Positions 9,112 through 17,557 of a DNA stretch of 64,000 nucleotides are shown here, in pieces. Source of the DNA: Bacteroides sp. Marseille-P3684. Its GTDB lineage: Bacteria; Bacteroidota; Bacteroidia; Bacteroidales; Bacteroidaceae. Numbering within the stretch: position 1 is the stretch's first letter; each line of letters opens with the position of its first letter. The stretch spans positions 199,953 through 263,952 of the forward strand of contig NZ_LT985808.1 of NCBI RefSeq assembly GCF_900291465.1. The letters run 5' to 3'. The translations under genes and the position numbers were made by a program. A model generated the notes under the pieces. The model searched no databases and was not told where the DNA came from. It saw only the letters and a list, made by a program, of their open reading frames with translations.

Positions 9112-9636
9112 CTAATCAACAAATTGCTCCAAGAGCCACTTGAAATATTTTTCGTGTTCATCGACCAGGTGTTCCCAAGAATATTCATTCCGGATTACCT
9201 CTATATTGTTGTCCGTACATGTTTTCTTGTTCTTTTCCACAATGGCGTCCATATCATTAAAGTATTCCGTCACCTTCTCTGCCGACGGATAATAGAGGGC
9301 ATTACCTTTCAGCACTGCCCGATTGAAGATATTATCGTGTGCCAGGACGAAACACCCCGCAGCCATTGCCTCCAGCAGCGAAGGGTTTGTTCCCCCCACA
9401 CTGTGTCCATGAAAATAAGCCCGTGAGAAATGGCGCACCGAATCCAGCTTCTTAAAGTCATAGATTCCTCCGACGAACCTTACCCCTTTCTCATGCCCAT
9501 ACTTTTCCACCAGTTCCTTACCATGGGGCGTATTGGTTTTCCCTACCACTATCAACGGACGGCGCCCATTCTCAACAGAGTGGAGATACCCCTCTATCGC
9601 CATTAACGTCTGTTTGATCAAAGAGGGGCAGACAAC
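9112..9636 (-). pseudogene. Glycosyltransferase family 4, 5'-truncated
   Basis: About 170 residues of the C-terminal, nucleotide-sugar-binding half of a GT4 enzyme similar to rhamnosyltransferases of the Cps2T type. The segment PLIVVGKTNTPHG, then VRFVGGIYDFKKLDSVRH and the EX7E-like region SVGGTNPSLLEAMAAGCFVLAHD are clear. Upstream the frame closes at a stop at 9637-9639, and the acceptor half (about 200 residues) is absent; the best start in frame is a TTG at 9621. The neighbouring sequence is the end of an unrelated acyltransferase, so the N-terminal half was lost by a deletion or recombination. It is the last gene of the capsule operon. Activity is unlikely. Confidence 0.8.
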
Positions 9637-9658
9637 TTACTATTTTTCTTTATTGAGC

Positions 9659-10478
9659 TCACGTTAAATATACTGTTATAGGATTCATAAAATATTTTGA
9701 AATAGGTTTCATAGAAAAATATGACAGAATAACGACAGCAACAAATGATGCTAATAGTGAAGATATCAACTCAGGAAAAAATCTATTTGCGAATGGATAT
9801 AATATTGTTTGTCCAAAGTATATGAATAAAGTGCCCCTGCCTAAGTATGCAATATTATTAATAATTATATTATAACAGGAGAGTAACAAAACAAAGGCAC
9901 TAACTAAAATAGAACAAGTGATAATAGCATACCTGTACACAAATGTTAATAGATAACCCATATCATTTGCGTTAGTTGTTAATTCTAATAGACCATCACG
10001 TTGGAATAAGACTAAGTGTTGTAGCCTATTTGATGTTAATACTATAACAATCATAGAAAGTATTCCCAAAACAGAAACTGAGTATTTGTGAGACTTTATT
10101 AATATCAGTTTATCCTTCATCAAATATCCTGCTAAGAAGAATGGATAATATTGTATTGTTCGCATTATAGACAAAAATCCACCATATTTTGGAATACATA
10201 CAAATGTCACTATTTCCAATATTATGCTGAACATAAATATCCGTTTTACTCCACACTTATCAAACCAATATGATGACAGCATTCTCCAAAATATCAAACT
10301 AAAAAGGTACCAAGATGGTTCGTTTCCAAAAGAAAAGATACCTTTAATTGAAAAACCGTCTCTAAGGACCATCATTGCAAAGTGCAGTAATAGACAAGTT
10401 TCAAGCAAAGGCATACATTTATGAAATTCTTCCTTCAATGTACGTTGCTTATAGAAATATCCATTAAGCCAAATAAAT
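9659..10478 (-). pseudogene. Acyltransferase 3 family, C-terminal part (split by IS66)
   Basis: This is the larger part (270 residues from WLNGYFYKQRT onward) of a membrane acyltransferase that would O-acylate a sugar of the polymer. It has about eight hydrophobic helices. Its N-terminal 50 residues lie at 13012-13162 on the far side of an IS66 element. Removing the element and one 8-bp AAATAAAT duplicate restores one frame of 320 codons in which FHMPLFI is followed directly by WLNGYF, the usual first-loop motif of this family. The sequence is otherwise intact, so the insertion looks recent. Confidence 0.9.
10471..10478. repeat. IS66 target site duplication, left copy
   Basis: AAATAAAT stands directly before the left end of the IS66 element and again at 13012-13019 after the right end. 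An 8-bp duplication is typical of the IS66 family. Confidence 0.95.
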
Positions 10479-10550
10479 GTAAGCATTCGGTAAACCACGT
10501 ATTTTCGTCTCCAACTTCCATCATTAACTTTACGTCCAAAAAGCCAAGTT

Positions 10551-10928
10551 ATGATGACACGAGAAGAAGTGGTAGAGATAATGAACTACTGCAAAGAGCA
10601 CAAAATGACTTATAAGTCAAGACTGGAGGAACTCAATATCCCTGTATGGCGGTTTTATGACAGCAAATCCCGTTATGCCGCCGAGCAATCATCTGGTAAA
10701 ACGGCTCAAGGTGAGTTTATCGAGCTTCCGCACAGCGGATCTTTTGTTCCGGTTCCTTCATTTGCCGGAACGAGCGGACGTAAACAGAAAAGTATACCGG
10801 CCACGCCAAGCGGATTGAAAGAGATAGAAATACGTACCCCGGCCGGTAGTGCCATACGTATCTGCGGTGAACTGAACGACAAGGAACTGCATTCAATCAT
10901 CCAGGCCTGCAGCCATGTTCAGCCTTAA
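10551..10928 (+). CDS. tnpA: IS66 accessory protein TnpA-like
   Basis: A 125-residue protein of the small first-ORF type found in Bacteroidota IS66 elements. The N-terminal 40 residues are helical and charged (TREEVVEIMNYCKEHKMTYKSR), plausibly a DNA-binding segment; the C-terminal part has IEIRTPAGSAIRICGELND, the strand motif typical of these proteins. It overlaps tnpB by 14 bp, suggesting translational coupling. An alternative ATG is one codon downstream. The exact role in transposition is not well defined for the family. Confidence 0.85.
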   Translation: MMTREEVVEIMNYCKEHKMTYKSRLEELNIPVWRFYDSKSRYAAEQSSGKTAQGEFIELPHSGSFVPVPSFAGTSGRKQKSIPATPSGLKEIEIRTPAGSAIRICGELNDKELHSIIQACSHVQP

Positions 10929-11283
10929 TGACAGTATGCGCTATCTGTTGTATAACCGCCCTACTGATATGCGCAAAAGCTTTCATACTCTCAGCGGTAT
11001 CATCACCGACGCCATGGGTCAGGACCCCTGCAGCGGCAATGTGTATATCTTCATAAACCGTGCCCGTGACCGCATAAAGCTCCTGCATTGGGAGCCGGGC
11101 GGCATGGTGCTGTATTCCAAACTTCTGGAAGCCGGTACCTTAGGCAAGCCTGATTCTGTCAACGACAATGAGGTCTGTGCAAATATAGAATGGCGGGAAC
11201 TTGTCATGATAGTGGAGGGTATCATGGAAGCCCGCGACTCCCGTCGCACGAGACTTGAAAACCTGCAGAAACTTCGAAAATAG
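10915..11283 (+). CDS. tnpB: IS66 Orf2-like protein TnpB
   Basis: A 122-residue member of the conserved IS66 Orf2 family. The signature YNRPTDMRKSFHTLSGII near residue 13 and RARDRIKLLHWEPGGMVLYSKLLEAG are diagnostic. The usual length is about 115 residues. It is required for efficient transposition in studied IS66 elements, though the mechanism is unclear. It overlaps tnpA and is followed after 77 bp by the transposase. Confidence 0.93.
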   Translation: MFSLNDSMRYLLYNRPTDMRKSFHTLSGIITDAMGQDPCSGNVYIFINRARDRIKLLHWEPGGMVLYSKLLEAGTLGKPDSVNDNEVCANIEWRELVMIVEGIMEARDSRRTRLENLQKLRK

Positions 11284-11360
11284 TGTCGTTTTCTTACTCT
11301 GTTTGCTTTTGTATGTCATTGGATTTTAGTATATTTACATTGTGAAACAATGAGATACAG

Positions 11361-12926
11361 ATGCTTACGGAAGAACAGGAAAAAGCCTTATTGGAAGAGG
11401 TTGATAAGCTCCGCCAGGATAAAGCGGCGCTTATCAGCAGGGTTGCTTCGCTGGAGCAGTCGCTGTACTGGCTCCGGAAAAAAGTCTTCGGACGGATGAG
11501 CGAAAAAAATCTTCCGCTTGATCCCAACCAGTTGTTTCTGTTCTCAAAAGAAGAAATGTCCTCCATGGAAATATCCCGGATGGAGGATGAAGTCCGCAAA
11601 AGCGATGAAGAAATCACCAGAACCATAAAAGTCAAGGAGAAGCCGTCCCGCAAGCCCTTGGATACATCTTCTCTTCCGGTAGAAGTTGTTGATCTTTACC
11701 CCGAAGGAACAACTGACGGGGAAGGCAGGCTTAAGGATGATTTCATTGAAATCGGAAAGGAAGAGAGTTCACGCCTGGAGCGTGTTCCGGCAAAAGTATA
11801 TATCCTGAAGACCGTCCGTCACAAAGTGATAAGAAAATCCGATATGGAGAAATATCCCGAGGAAAGGCAGATTCTGATTCATCCTCTTCCTCTTATCCCG
11901 GTCAGCAAATGTATGGCAGGCGCCTCGGTCCTGACGGACATTATCATCGGCAAGTTCATGTATCATCTCCCGTTCTACCGTCTGATACAGCAGTATCGCG
12001 AATCAGGAATCATCATAAGCGAATCTACCATGTGCGGATGGTATGAAATGGCGGTGGAGAAACTCAGGCTTCTGTACAACCTGCTCAAACAGAAGATACT
12101 CTCCAGTGAGTATATACAAGTGGACGAGAGTGTCATTCCTGTGCTGGACAATGAGAAACATAAGGCGAAAAAGGGGTATGAGTGGTGCGTACGCGACGGC
12201 ATCACGGGGGACGTCATGTTCCATTATGACCGTGGCAGCCGTTCGGGCATGGTAGCCCGTGAACTGCTGGGATGCTGCCGTGGCATTGTGCAATGTGACG
12301 GCTATGCAGCTTACGAACAGTTTGAGCAGATGAAAGGAATTACTCTGGCCGGCTGCTGGGCACATGTCAGAAGAAAATACGTGGATGCTCTGGAAGAGAA
12401 CAGGACCCTGGCTACACAGGCGATTCACTACATCGGCAAGTTGTACAAGATAGAGTCTGATGCCAATGATGCAGGGCTCACTACTGAAGAGCGTAAGGAA
12501 AAACGTATCCATGAGTCCTATCCGCTGATACTTGAATTTGAAAAGTGGCTGCAGGATGCTTATCTTAGAGTACTTCCTAAAAGCCGTATGGGTAAAGCCA
12601 TCGAATATACTTACACGCTCCTTCCAAGACTTTCCAGATACGTAAACGACGGAAGAATCGAAATTGATGACAACCGCATAGAAAATGCCATAAGACCTTT
12701 GGCTTTGGGAAGAAAGAACTATCTGTTCTGCGGCAACGACGCATCCGCATACAGGGCTGCAATCGTGTACTCACTGATTGCCACCTACAAATCAGCAGAA
12801 GTAGACCCTAGAATCTGGATGGAAGATGTCCTGAGCAAAATTCCATATTATGAGAGGGATGAGAAGAATATGGAAGAACTTCTACCACGTAATTGGGCAA
12901 AATCCAATCAAACTTGTTCCGAATAG
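11361..12926 (+). CDS. tnpC: IS66 family transposase TnpC
   Basis: A 521-residue DDE transposase. A leucine-zipper-like coiled coil covers residues 5-40, followed by the LRKKVFGRMSEK segment and a zinc-binding-like central part with the HPLPLIPVSKCMAG strand. The catalytic core shows Asp255 in VDESVIPV, Asp313 in QCDGYAAYEQF and Glu441 in DDNRIENAIRP, followed by LGRKNYLFCGND, all in the usual order for IS66. No frameshift is seen, so the enzyme should be active. Confidence 0.96.
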   Translation: MLTEEQEKALLEEVDKLRQDKAALISRVASLEQSLYWLRKKVFGRMSEKNLPLDPNQLFLFSKEEMSSMEISRMEDEVRKSDEEITRTIKVKEKPSRKPLDTSSLPVEVVDLYPEGTTDGEGRLKDDFIEIGKEESSRLERVPAKVYILKTVRHKVIRKSDMEKYPEERQILIHPLPLIPVSKCMAGASVLTDIIIGKFMYHLPFYRLIQQYRESGIIISESTMCGWYEMAVEKLRLLYNLLKQKILSSEYIQVDESVIPVLDNEKHKAKKGYEWCVRDGITGDVMFHYDRGSRSGMVARELLGCCRGIVQCDGYAAYEQFEQMKGITLAGCWAHVRRKYVDALEENRTLATQAIHYIGKLYKIESDANDAGLTTEERKEKRIHESYPLILEFEKWLQDAYLRVLPKSRMGKAIEYTYTLLPRLSRYVNDGRIEIDDNRIENAIRPLALGRKNYLFCGNDASAYRAAIVYSLIATYKSAEVDPRIWMEDVLSKIPYYERDEKNMEELLPRNWAKSNQTCSE

Positions 12927-12932
12927 ATACTA

Positions 12933-12974
12933 TTAGTTCCGAATCGACTACGAATAGCACCGATTCGGAACTAA
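12933..12974 (+). terminator. Terminator hairpin inside the IS66 right end
   Basis: Arms TTAGTTCCGAATCG (12933-12946) and CGATTCGGAACTAA (12961-12974) are perfect 14-bp complements with a 14-nt loop, just after the transposase stop. It may end the IS transcript or block outside transcription. Confidence 0.75.
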
Positions 12975-13011
12975 TTCACAAAATTTGCAACGTGGTTTAC
13001 CGAATGCTTAC

Positions 13012-13019
13012 AAATAAAT
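13012..13019. repeat. IS66 target site duplication, right copy
   Basis: AAATAAAT, identical to 10471-10478. Confidence 0.95.
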
Positions 13020-13162
13020 AATGGCATATGAAATGAATAAATAATACTATACAAGCAACAGGAATATTCATTGCTATATCTACTCGGCTCTATAAAGTGA
13101 CCAATAACAACTAATACAATCAGAACGTATTTCAAACAATCTAATGAATTATTTCTTCCCAT
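13012..13162 (-). pseudogene. Acyltransferase 3 family, N-terminal part (split by IS66)
   Basis: The first 50 codons of the acyltransferase described at 9659-10478. It opens with MGRNNSLDCLKYVLIVLVV and the family's early His in VVIGHF, then reaches FHMPLFI, where the IS66 left off. The last codons run into the IS as CKHSV and stop after 63 residues. The start codon is the ATG at 13160-13162, and the 186-bp gap upstream holds no gene. Confidence 0.88.
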
Positions 13163-13348
13163 TTTTATTTAGCACACAAATATCTAGAATTATTACCTTC
13201 AAGTAATAAAAGTTACCCGCCAAGCCAGCGAACAACCGGAAAAAATTCCAAACTATTAAACTCCCTTACTAAGCCTAAACTGTGAACCTAGTAGAAGGCA
13301 AACATTCTTCCGTAATCTGCGATTTAGGATATTGTCATATACGCACCG

Positions 13349-14476
13349 TCATAAATTACAAAAAGCCTTCTCGTAACACTCTTTACAAGCCTCTATTTCC
13401 TTTGGTAGCACAAAAAGTTTTTTTACCCGTTCATATCCCGCTTCTCCTAGCTCATGATGTAATGCATCATCAGAGACCAATTGATCTATAGCTTGTGCAT
13501 AAGCTTTAACATCACCATTAGCAACCTCCAAACAAGTTTTTTTATTAATAGATACCCAGTTGACGCCACTTCCTTCTATCGTGAAAGTAACAGCGGGAAG
13601 TTTACAGTACATTCCCTGCACCAAAGACAAACCAAAAGCCTCATTTTTTGTAATACTAGGGAAAGCCAAAACTCTCGAAGCATAGAGATAACAACGCAAA
13701 TCATCATTAGAAATTTTTCCAATAAACTTCACCCTATCAGAAGAGCATGATGCCATCAGCTCTTTTGTTAATGGTCCTTTACCAGCAATCACAAATACAC
13801 ACTCTGATCGAACATGTTTTTCAGCTTCCAACAGATGAAATAGGCCCTTATACTGAATATGCCTGCCAACGAAGAAGATAATCGGCTTATAATCGTATTT
13901 CGCACGAATCCTTTTAATATTCTTATCATCCCCATCTTGCCTCTTAAAAAGTTCCTCCTCAATAGCACTTTGCACGATGTCAACTTTATCCTTGAACGAC
14001 TGCAACGGCTTAGAACCATCACGGTAATTAGGACTAGTTACCATTATTCTATCCGCTCTTTTCAACAAAGCTGTTTCAAAAGGTTTGATAAAAGGATATA
14101 TTTTCTTTTGCTTTACAATATCCATATGCCAATGCACTACCAGCTTCACATTTTTAGGCAGTATTGACAACAAAACAGCTGCAGGAAAAGGATTCGCCCA
14201 ATGGAAATGGATAATGTCCGGCTCAAAATCCTTAATTACTTTCTTGAGAATAGAAAAATATGCAAAGGACAAAGCTTGTCTAGCTATCTCTATCCAAGTT
14301 CCCACTCTATACACCTTCACTCCATCAACTATTTCTATAAGATTATCCCTCCCCTCATTGAAACAAATGACTACTACCTCATTCGACTGAGCAAAGCTAT
14401 CTGCTAAATATTTGCAAGTATTCTCTATCCCTCCTATGTAAGGATAGTAATACTTGGATATATGCATTATTTTCAT
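13349..14476 (-). CDS. Glycosyltransferase family 4
   Basis: A 375-residue GT-B enzyme that would add one sugar to the growing repeat unit on the inner membrane. The start chosen is ATG 14476 (MKIMHISKYYYPYIGGIE); an ATG four codons earlier is possible but would overlap the previous gene by more. The N-terminal GGIENTCKYLADSF and IIHFHWANPFPAA are typical of the acceptor domain; the C-terminal half has FVGRHIQYKGLFHLLEA and the EX7E-type motif EAFGLSLVQGMYCKLPAV. The acceptor and donor are not known. It overlaps none of its neighbours and starts 1 bp from the previous stop. Confidence 0.88.
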   Translation of the reverse strand: MKIMHISKYYYPYIGGIENTCKYLADSFAQSNEVVVICFNEGRDNLIEIVDGVKVYRVGTWIEIARQALSFAYFSILKKVIKDFEPDIIHFHWANPFPAAVLLSILPKNVKLVVHWHMDIVKQKKIYPFIKPFETALLKRADRIMVTSPNYRDGSKPLQSFKDKVDIVQSAIEEELFKRQDGDDKNIKRIRAKYDYKPIIFFVGRHIQYKGLFHLLEAEKHVRSECVFVIAGKGPLTKELMASCSSDRVKFIGKISNDDLRCYLYASRVLAFPSITKNEAFGLSLVQGMYCKLPAVTFTIEGSGVNWVSINKKTCLEVANGDVKAYAQAIDQLVSDDALHHELGEAGYERVKKLFVLPKEIEACKECYEKAFCNL

Positions 14477-14477
14477 C

Positions 14478-15785
14478 TTAATCAACAATATTCTTTACAG
14501 CATCCAACAACCCATTTGCTTTATTCCCTTCTACCTGTATACACTTCTTTACACCTGCATTCTCACCAGCTTCTATATCTCGATAACTGTCTCCAATTAT
14601 GTACGACTCAGACAAGTCTATATTAAAATCCTTAGCAGCTTGCAGCAGAAGCCCAGGCTTTGGCTTACGACAATCACAGATGCACTTGTACTCAAGTCTT
14701 TCACCCTCAAAACCCTTGTCTGTATGATGAGGGCAAACATAAATACCATCCACAAAAGCACCTGCCTTACCAAGCTCCGTCTCCATCTTATCGTGAATTG
14801 CCTGCAGCTCCTCAAAAGTACAATCGCCACGAGCAATGACTGGCTGATTTGTCACAACAATAGCTAAATAACCACTTTTGTTAATTAGCTTGATTGCCTC
14901 AGCTGCCCCTTTTATCAGTTCAAACTGTTCCAATTTGGTTACAAAACCAACCATCTTGTTGATCGTACCATCTCGGTCTAAAAAGATTGCCTTTTGTTTA
15001 TTCTGCAAATTACGAGCATGTACTTTTCCACTCTTGATGTCCTTTTCCGTTTCATATAATCTATCAGGAGTACCCATATCCTTAATATACTCCGGCGTAT
15101 TGTAAACAAAAATCCTACCGCTCGAAATATTTGGCTTTAACACATCACGATCAAGATCTATCTTGTCGGGAGTTTCTGGATGTCGAGGCACAAAACTCTT
15201 CATCGTCTCCTTTAAAAGTTCAGGAGAAATCAATTCTATACCAGCATTGACAAGGTTCTTGTAATAAGTACGTTCGTCTTCCTTCGACATCCAACGTATA
15301 ACACGATGTGTATCCCTAGGCATACCGCCAACTGTTTCGGGCACAGTAATCTCCGTTACCAATAGAGAACTATCGTATGGATGTCCATTAGGATGAGCCA
15401 TCAAACTTGCCAATGCCCTATGTTCTTTATGGAAAGTAATAAAACGATTAAAATCAATATCAACAATTACATCTCCGCAGAGAAGTAAAAAATCATCTAT
15501 TAACTGAGGCATTTTAAATAAGGCACCAGCTGTTCCCAATGGATAGTCCTCTACAAAATATTCAATATTAACGCCAAACTTTCTTCCATCGCCGAAATAG
15601 TCCTTGATTTTATCACCAAGATAACCTATTACAAGAATGATGTCTGTTAAATTACAAGCCCTCAAATTATCAATTTGATACTCCAAAATAGGTTTGCCGC
15701 ATATCTGAATCATAGGCTTAGGCACATCATTTCTCACAGAAGCAATACGAGTACCCTTGCCACCTGCCATAATTACAACTTTCAT
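14478..15785 (-). CDS. Fused heptose-1-phosphate guanylyltransferase / heptose bisphosphatase (HddC-GmhB)
   Basis: A 435-residue two-domain enzyme. Residues 1-235 are a nucleotidyltransferase with MAGGKGTRIASVRNDVPKPM and LLCGDVIVDID; residues 266-435 are a HAD phosphatase with the nucleophile motif DRDGT (270-274), VVTNQP, the Cys/His zinc loop YVCPHHTDKGF...CDCRKPKPG, and GDSYRDIEAG. The HAD half matches GmhB, which removes the C7 phosphate of heptose-1,7-bisphosphate; the other half matches HddC, which transfers GMP to heptose-1-phosphate. Together with hddA and gmhA immediately upstream this gives GDP-D-glycero-D-manno-heptose. Substrate is inferred from context; the exact anomer was not determined. 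Confidence 0.87.
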   Translation of the reverse strand: MKVVIMAGGKGTRIASVRNDVPKPMIQICGKPILEYQIDNLRACNLTDIILVIGYLGDKIKDYFGDGRKFGVNIEYFVEDYPLGTAGALFKMPQLIDDFLLLCGDVIVDIDFNRFITFHKEHRALASLMAHPNGHPYDSSLLVTEITVPETVGGMPRDTHRVIRWMSKEDERTYYKNLVNAGIELISPELLKETMKSFVPRHPETPDKIDLDRDVLKPNISSGRIFVYNTPEYIKDMGTPDRLYETEKDIKSGKVHARNLQNKQKAIFLDRDGTINKMVGFVTKLEQFELIKGAAEAIKLINKSGYLAIVVTNQPVIARGDCTFEELQAIHDKMETELGKAGAFVDGIYVCPHHTDKGFEGERLEYKCICDCRKPKPGLLLQAAKDFNIDLSESYIIGDSYRDIEAGENAGVKKCIQVEGNKANGLLDAVKNIVD

Positions 15786-15818
15786 AAATTTACCGTTAAA
15801 AAATAATGTTTAGGGGTA

Positions 15819-16457
15819 TTACAAATTACCAAAGAATTTCTCTTCCAACATCAAACACAAACAGTGATATACAGGCATGTGAAGTTCCTGAATCTTGTAA
15901 GTTTCAGTCTCTGGTACATGAATACATACATCTGTGAATGCATCTAGTCTATTTTCATTCTGACCTGTTAGCCCAATGATTTTCAATCCTTTCGATTTAG
16001 CAGCAACAGCTGCATAAAGCACGTTTTTGCTATTACCGGAAGTAGAGATACCTAAGAAAACATCTCCAGCACGCCCCAAACCATTCACTTGTTGAGCGAA
16101 AATCAACACAGGTACAGCATCATTCATGAATGCTGTAGTCAAAGAAGGTTCACCCACTAATGAAATTGCAGGTAATGTGCCTTGTAGATGGTCTGCTAAT
16201 ACAGCTCCCATTTCCGCATCAATCTTCATTAGTCGGTCTATTTGTGCTGCATAAATCTTTCGCTTCAGTTTAAATTCTTTCATCAGCTCACCTACAATAT
16301 GTTCTGAGTCGGAAGCAGAACCACCATTACCTGCAACAAGCAACTTGCGACCAGCAGAATAAGCCTCCTCTAATATTTGATAAGCTTTTAAAATGTCTTC
16401 TTGGCAACTTTCCAACTGTGGATAACGCTGCACCAAAATATCAATATGTTTTTTCAT
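15819..16457 (-). CDS. gmhA: Sedoheptulose-7-phosphate isomerase
   Basis: A 212-residue SIS-domain enzyme that converts sedoheptulose-7-phosphate to D-glycero-D-manno-heptose-7-phosphate. The phosphate-binding NGGSASDSEH lies at residues 44-53 and the second loop GISTSGNSKNV near 125-135. Length agrees with GmhA (about 195). It lies between hddA (11 bp upstream) and the fused hddC-gmhB (33 bp downstream), forming a complete heptose nucleotide module. Confidence 0.93.
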   Translation of the reverse strand: MKKHIDILVQRYPQLESCQEDILKAYQILEEAYSAGRKLLVAGNGGSASDSEHIVGELMKEFKLKRKIYAAQIDRLMKIDAEMGAVLADHLQGTLPAISLVGEPSLTTAFMNDAVPVLIFAQQVNGLGRAGDVFLGISTSGNSKNVLYAAVAAKSKGLKIIGLTGQNENRLDAFTDVCIHVPETETYKIQELHMPVYHCLCLMLEEKFFGNL

Positions 16458-16468
16458 CTGTTTATACT

Positions 16469-17536
16469 TTATTTGTATTGAATATTATTCAAGGCTTTCA
16501 CATTATCTGTCGGATAGATTTTCCAACCATGTGCACCACCATCAGAAAACTGAAATGGCATAACGAAACCATCAAGCTTTTTCAAAGCCTCTTCAACGGC
16601 CTTTTTAAGAGTTGGTTCCACCACAAACATGATGAATCCTCCACCACCAGCACCACTTACCTTTCCAGCTTTGGCACCGGCAGCCATTGCTACATCCATA
16701 GCCTCCTGAATTATTGGATTAGTTACATTATTTGCCAATTTTTTCTTGTTAGCCCATCCTTCACGAAGAATCTCAGCAAAGCCTTCGATATCACCCTTCA
16801 AGACTGCGAGCTTCATATCTTTAGCACTCTGCTTTATCTTATGCATTGCTTCTACAGCATCATTATCACCTTTGGATGTATTCGCCTTTTGCTCCTCAAT
16901 GATAGCAGCACTACTACGACTTTTACCCGTAAAATATAGCAACATACTTGATTCCAACTCATCAATTATCCAACGTTTTATCTTTAGTGGATTCACTATA
17001 ACTATATCATTCTGTAAGAACTCCATATAGTTAAAACCACCGAAAGCTGCAGCATATTGATCTTGTTTTCCACCTGAAAGCCCCAAGTCTTTACGCTCAA
17101 TCTCATAAGCAAGACGAGAGATCTCGTAATCACCAAGTGGTAAACCAAGCCATTCTACAAAACATTTCAAGATACAAACCACCATTGTTGAAGATGTCCC
17201 CAATCCAGAACCAGCAGGAGCATCATTGTAAGTTGTAATCTTGAAAGACTTTTCTTCCACACTAAAGTCCCTTACAACACGATTATATACCCCCTTGATA
17301 AGACTTGCCTCGCCATCTATTTCCAAGCTTTTAGCCTTTGGATAGCTCTTATTGCAATCAGCATCAAGTGCATTGATAGTTATCATGTTATTATCAGTCT
17401 CCTCAATAGTACAATATGCATACAAATTAATTGTCGCATTCAAAATCAAACCTCCATAGATGTCGCTGTATGGCGAAACATCTGAACCTCCTCCGGCTAA
17501 ACCAAGACGGAGCGGTGCTTTACTTCTTATAATCAT
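16469..17536 (-). CDS. hddA: D-glycero-D-manno-heptose 7-phosphate kinase (GHMP family)
   Basis: A 355-residue GHMP kinase that phosphorylates heptose-7-phosphate at C1. The N-terminal KAPLRLGLAGGGSDVSPYS and the ATP loop DAPAGSGLGTSS (105-116) are diagnostic; KVSGAGGGGFIMFVVEP near the C-terminus is the third GHMP motif. It is the first gene of the heptose module. L-fucokinase-like kinases share the fold, but the gmhA and gmhB neighbours favour HddA. Confidence 0.92.
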   Translation of the reverse strand: MIIRSKAPLRLGLAGGGSDVSPYSDIYGGLILNATINLYAYCTIEETDNNMITINALDADCNKSYPKAKSLEIDGEASLIKGVYNRVVRDFSVEEKSFKITTYNDAPAGSGLGTSSTMVVCILKCFVEWLGLPLGDYEISRLAYEIERKDLGLSGGKQDQYAAAFGGFNYMEFLQNDIVIVNPLKIKRWIIDELESSMLLYFTGKSRSSAAIIEEQKANTSKGDNDAVEAMHKIKQSAKDMKLAVLKGDIEGFAEILREGWANKKKLANNVTNPIIQEAMDVAMAAGAKAGKVSGAGGGGFIMFVVEPTLKKAVEEALKKLDGFVMPFQFSDGGAHGWKIYPTDNVKALNNIQYK

Positions 17537-17557
17537 AAATGTAATTTTAGTTGGAAA

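Larger units (their letters stand above)
10479..13011 (+). mobile_element. IS66-family insertion sequence, complete
   Basis: The element is 2533 bp. Its ends are perfect inverted repeats for at least 21 bp: left 10479-10499 begins GTAAGCATTCGG and right 12991-13011 ends CCGAATGCTTAC. It carries the three IS66 genes in order (accessory tnpA, tnpB, DDE transposase tnpC) with intact frames and ends in a strong terminator hairpin. It lies in the opposite orientation to the capsule operon and within the acyltransferase gene. Both the ends and the genes look intact, so it may still be mobile. Confidence 0.96.
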
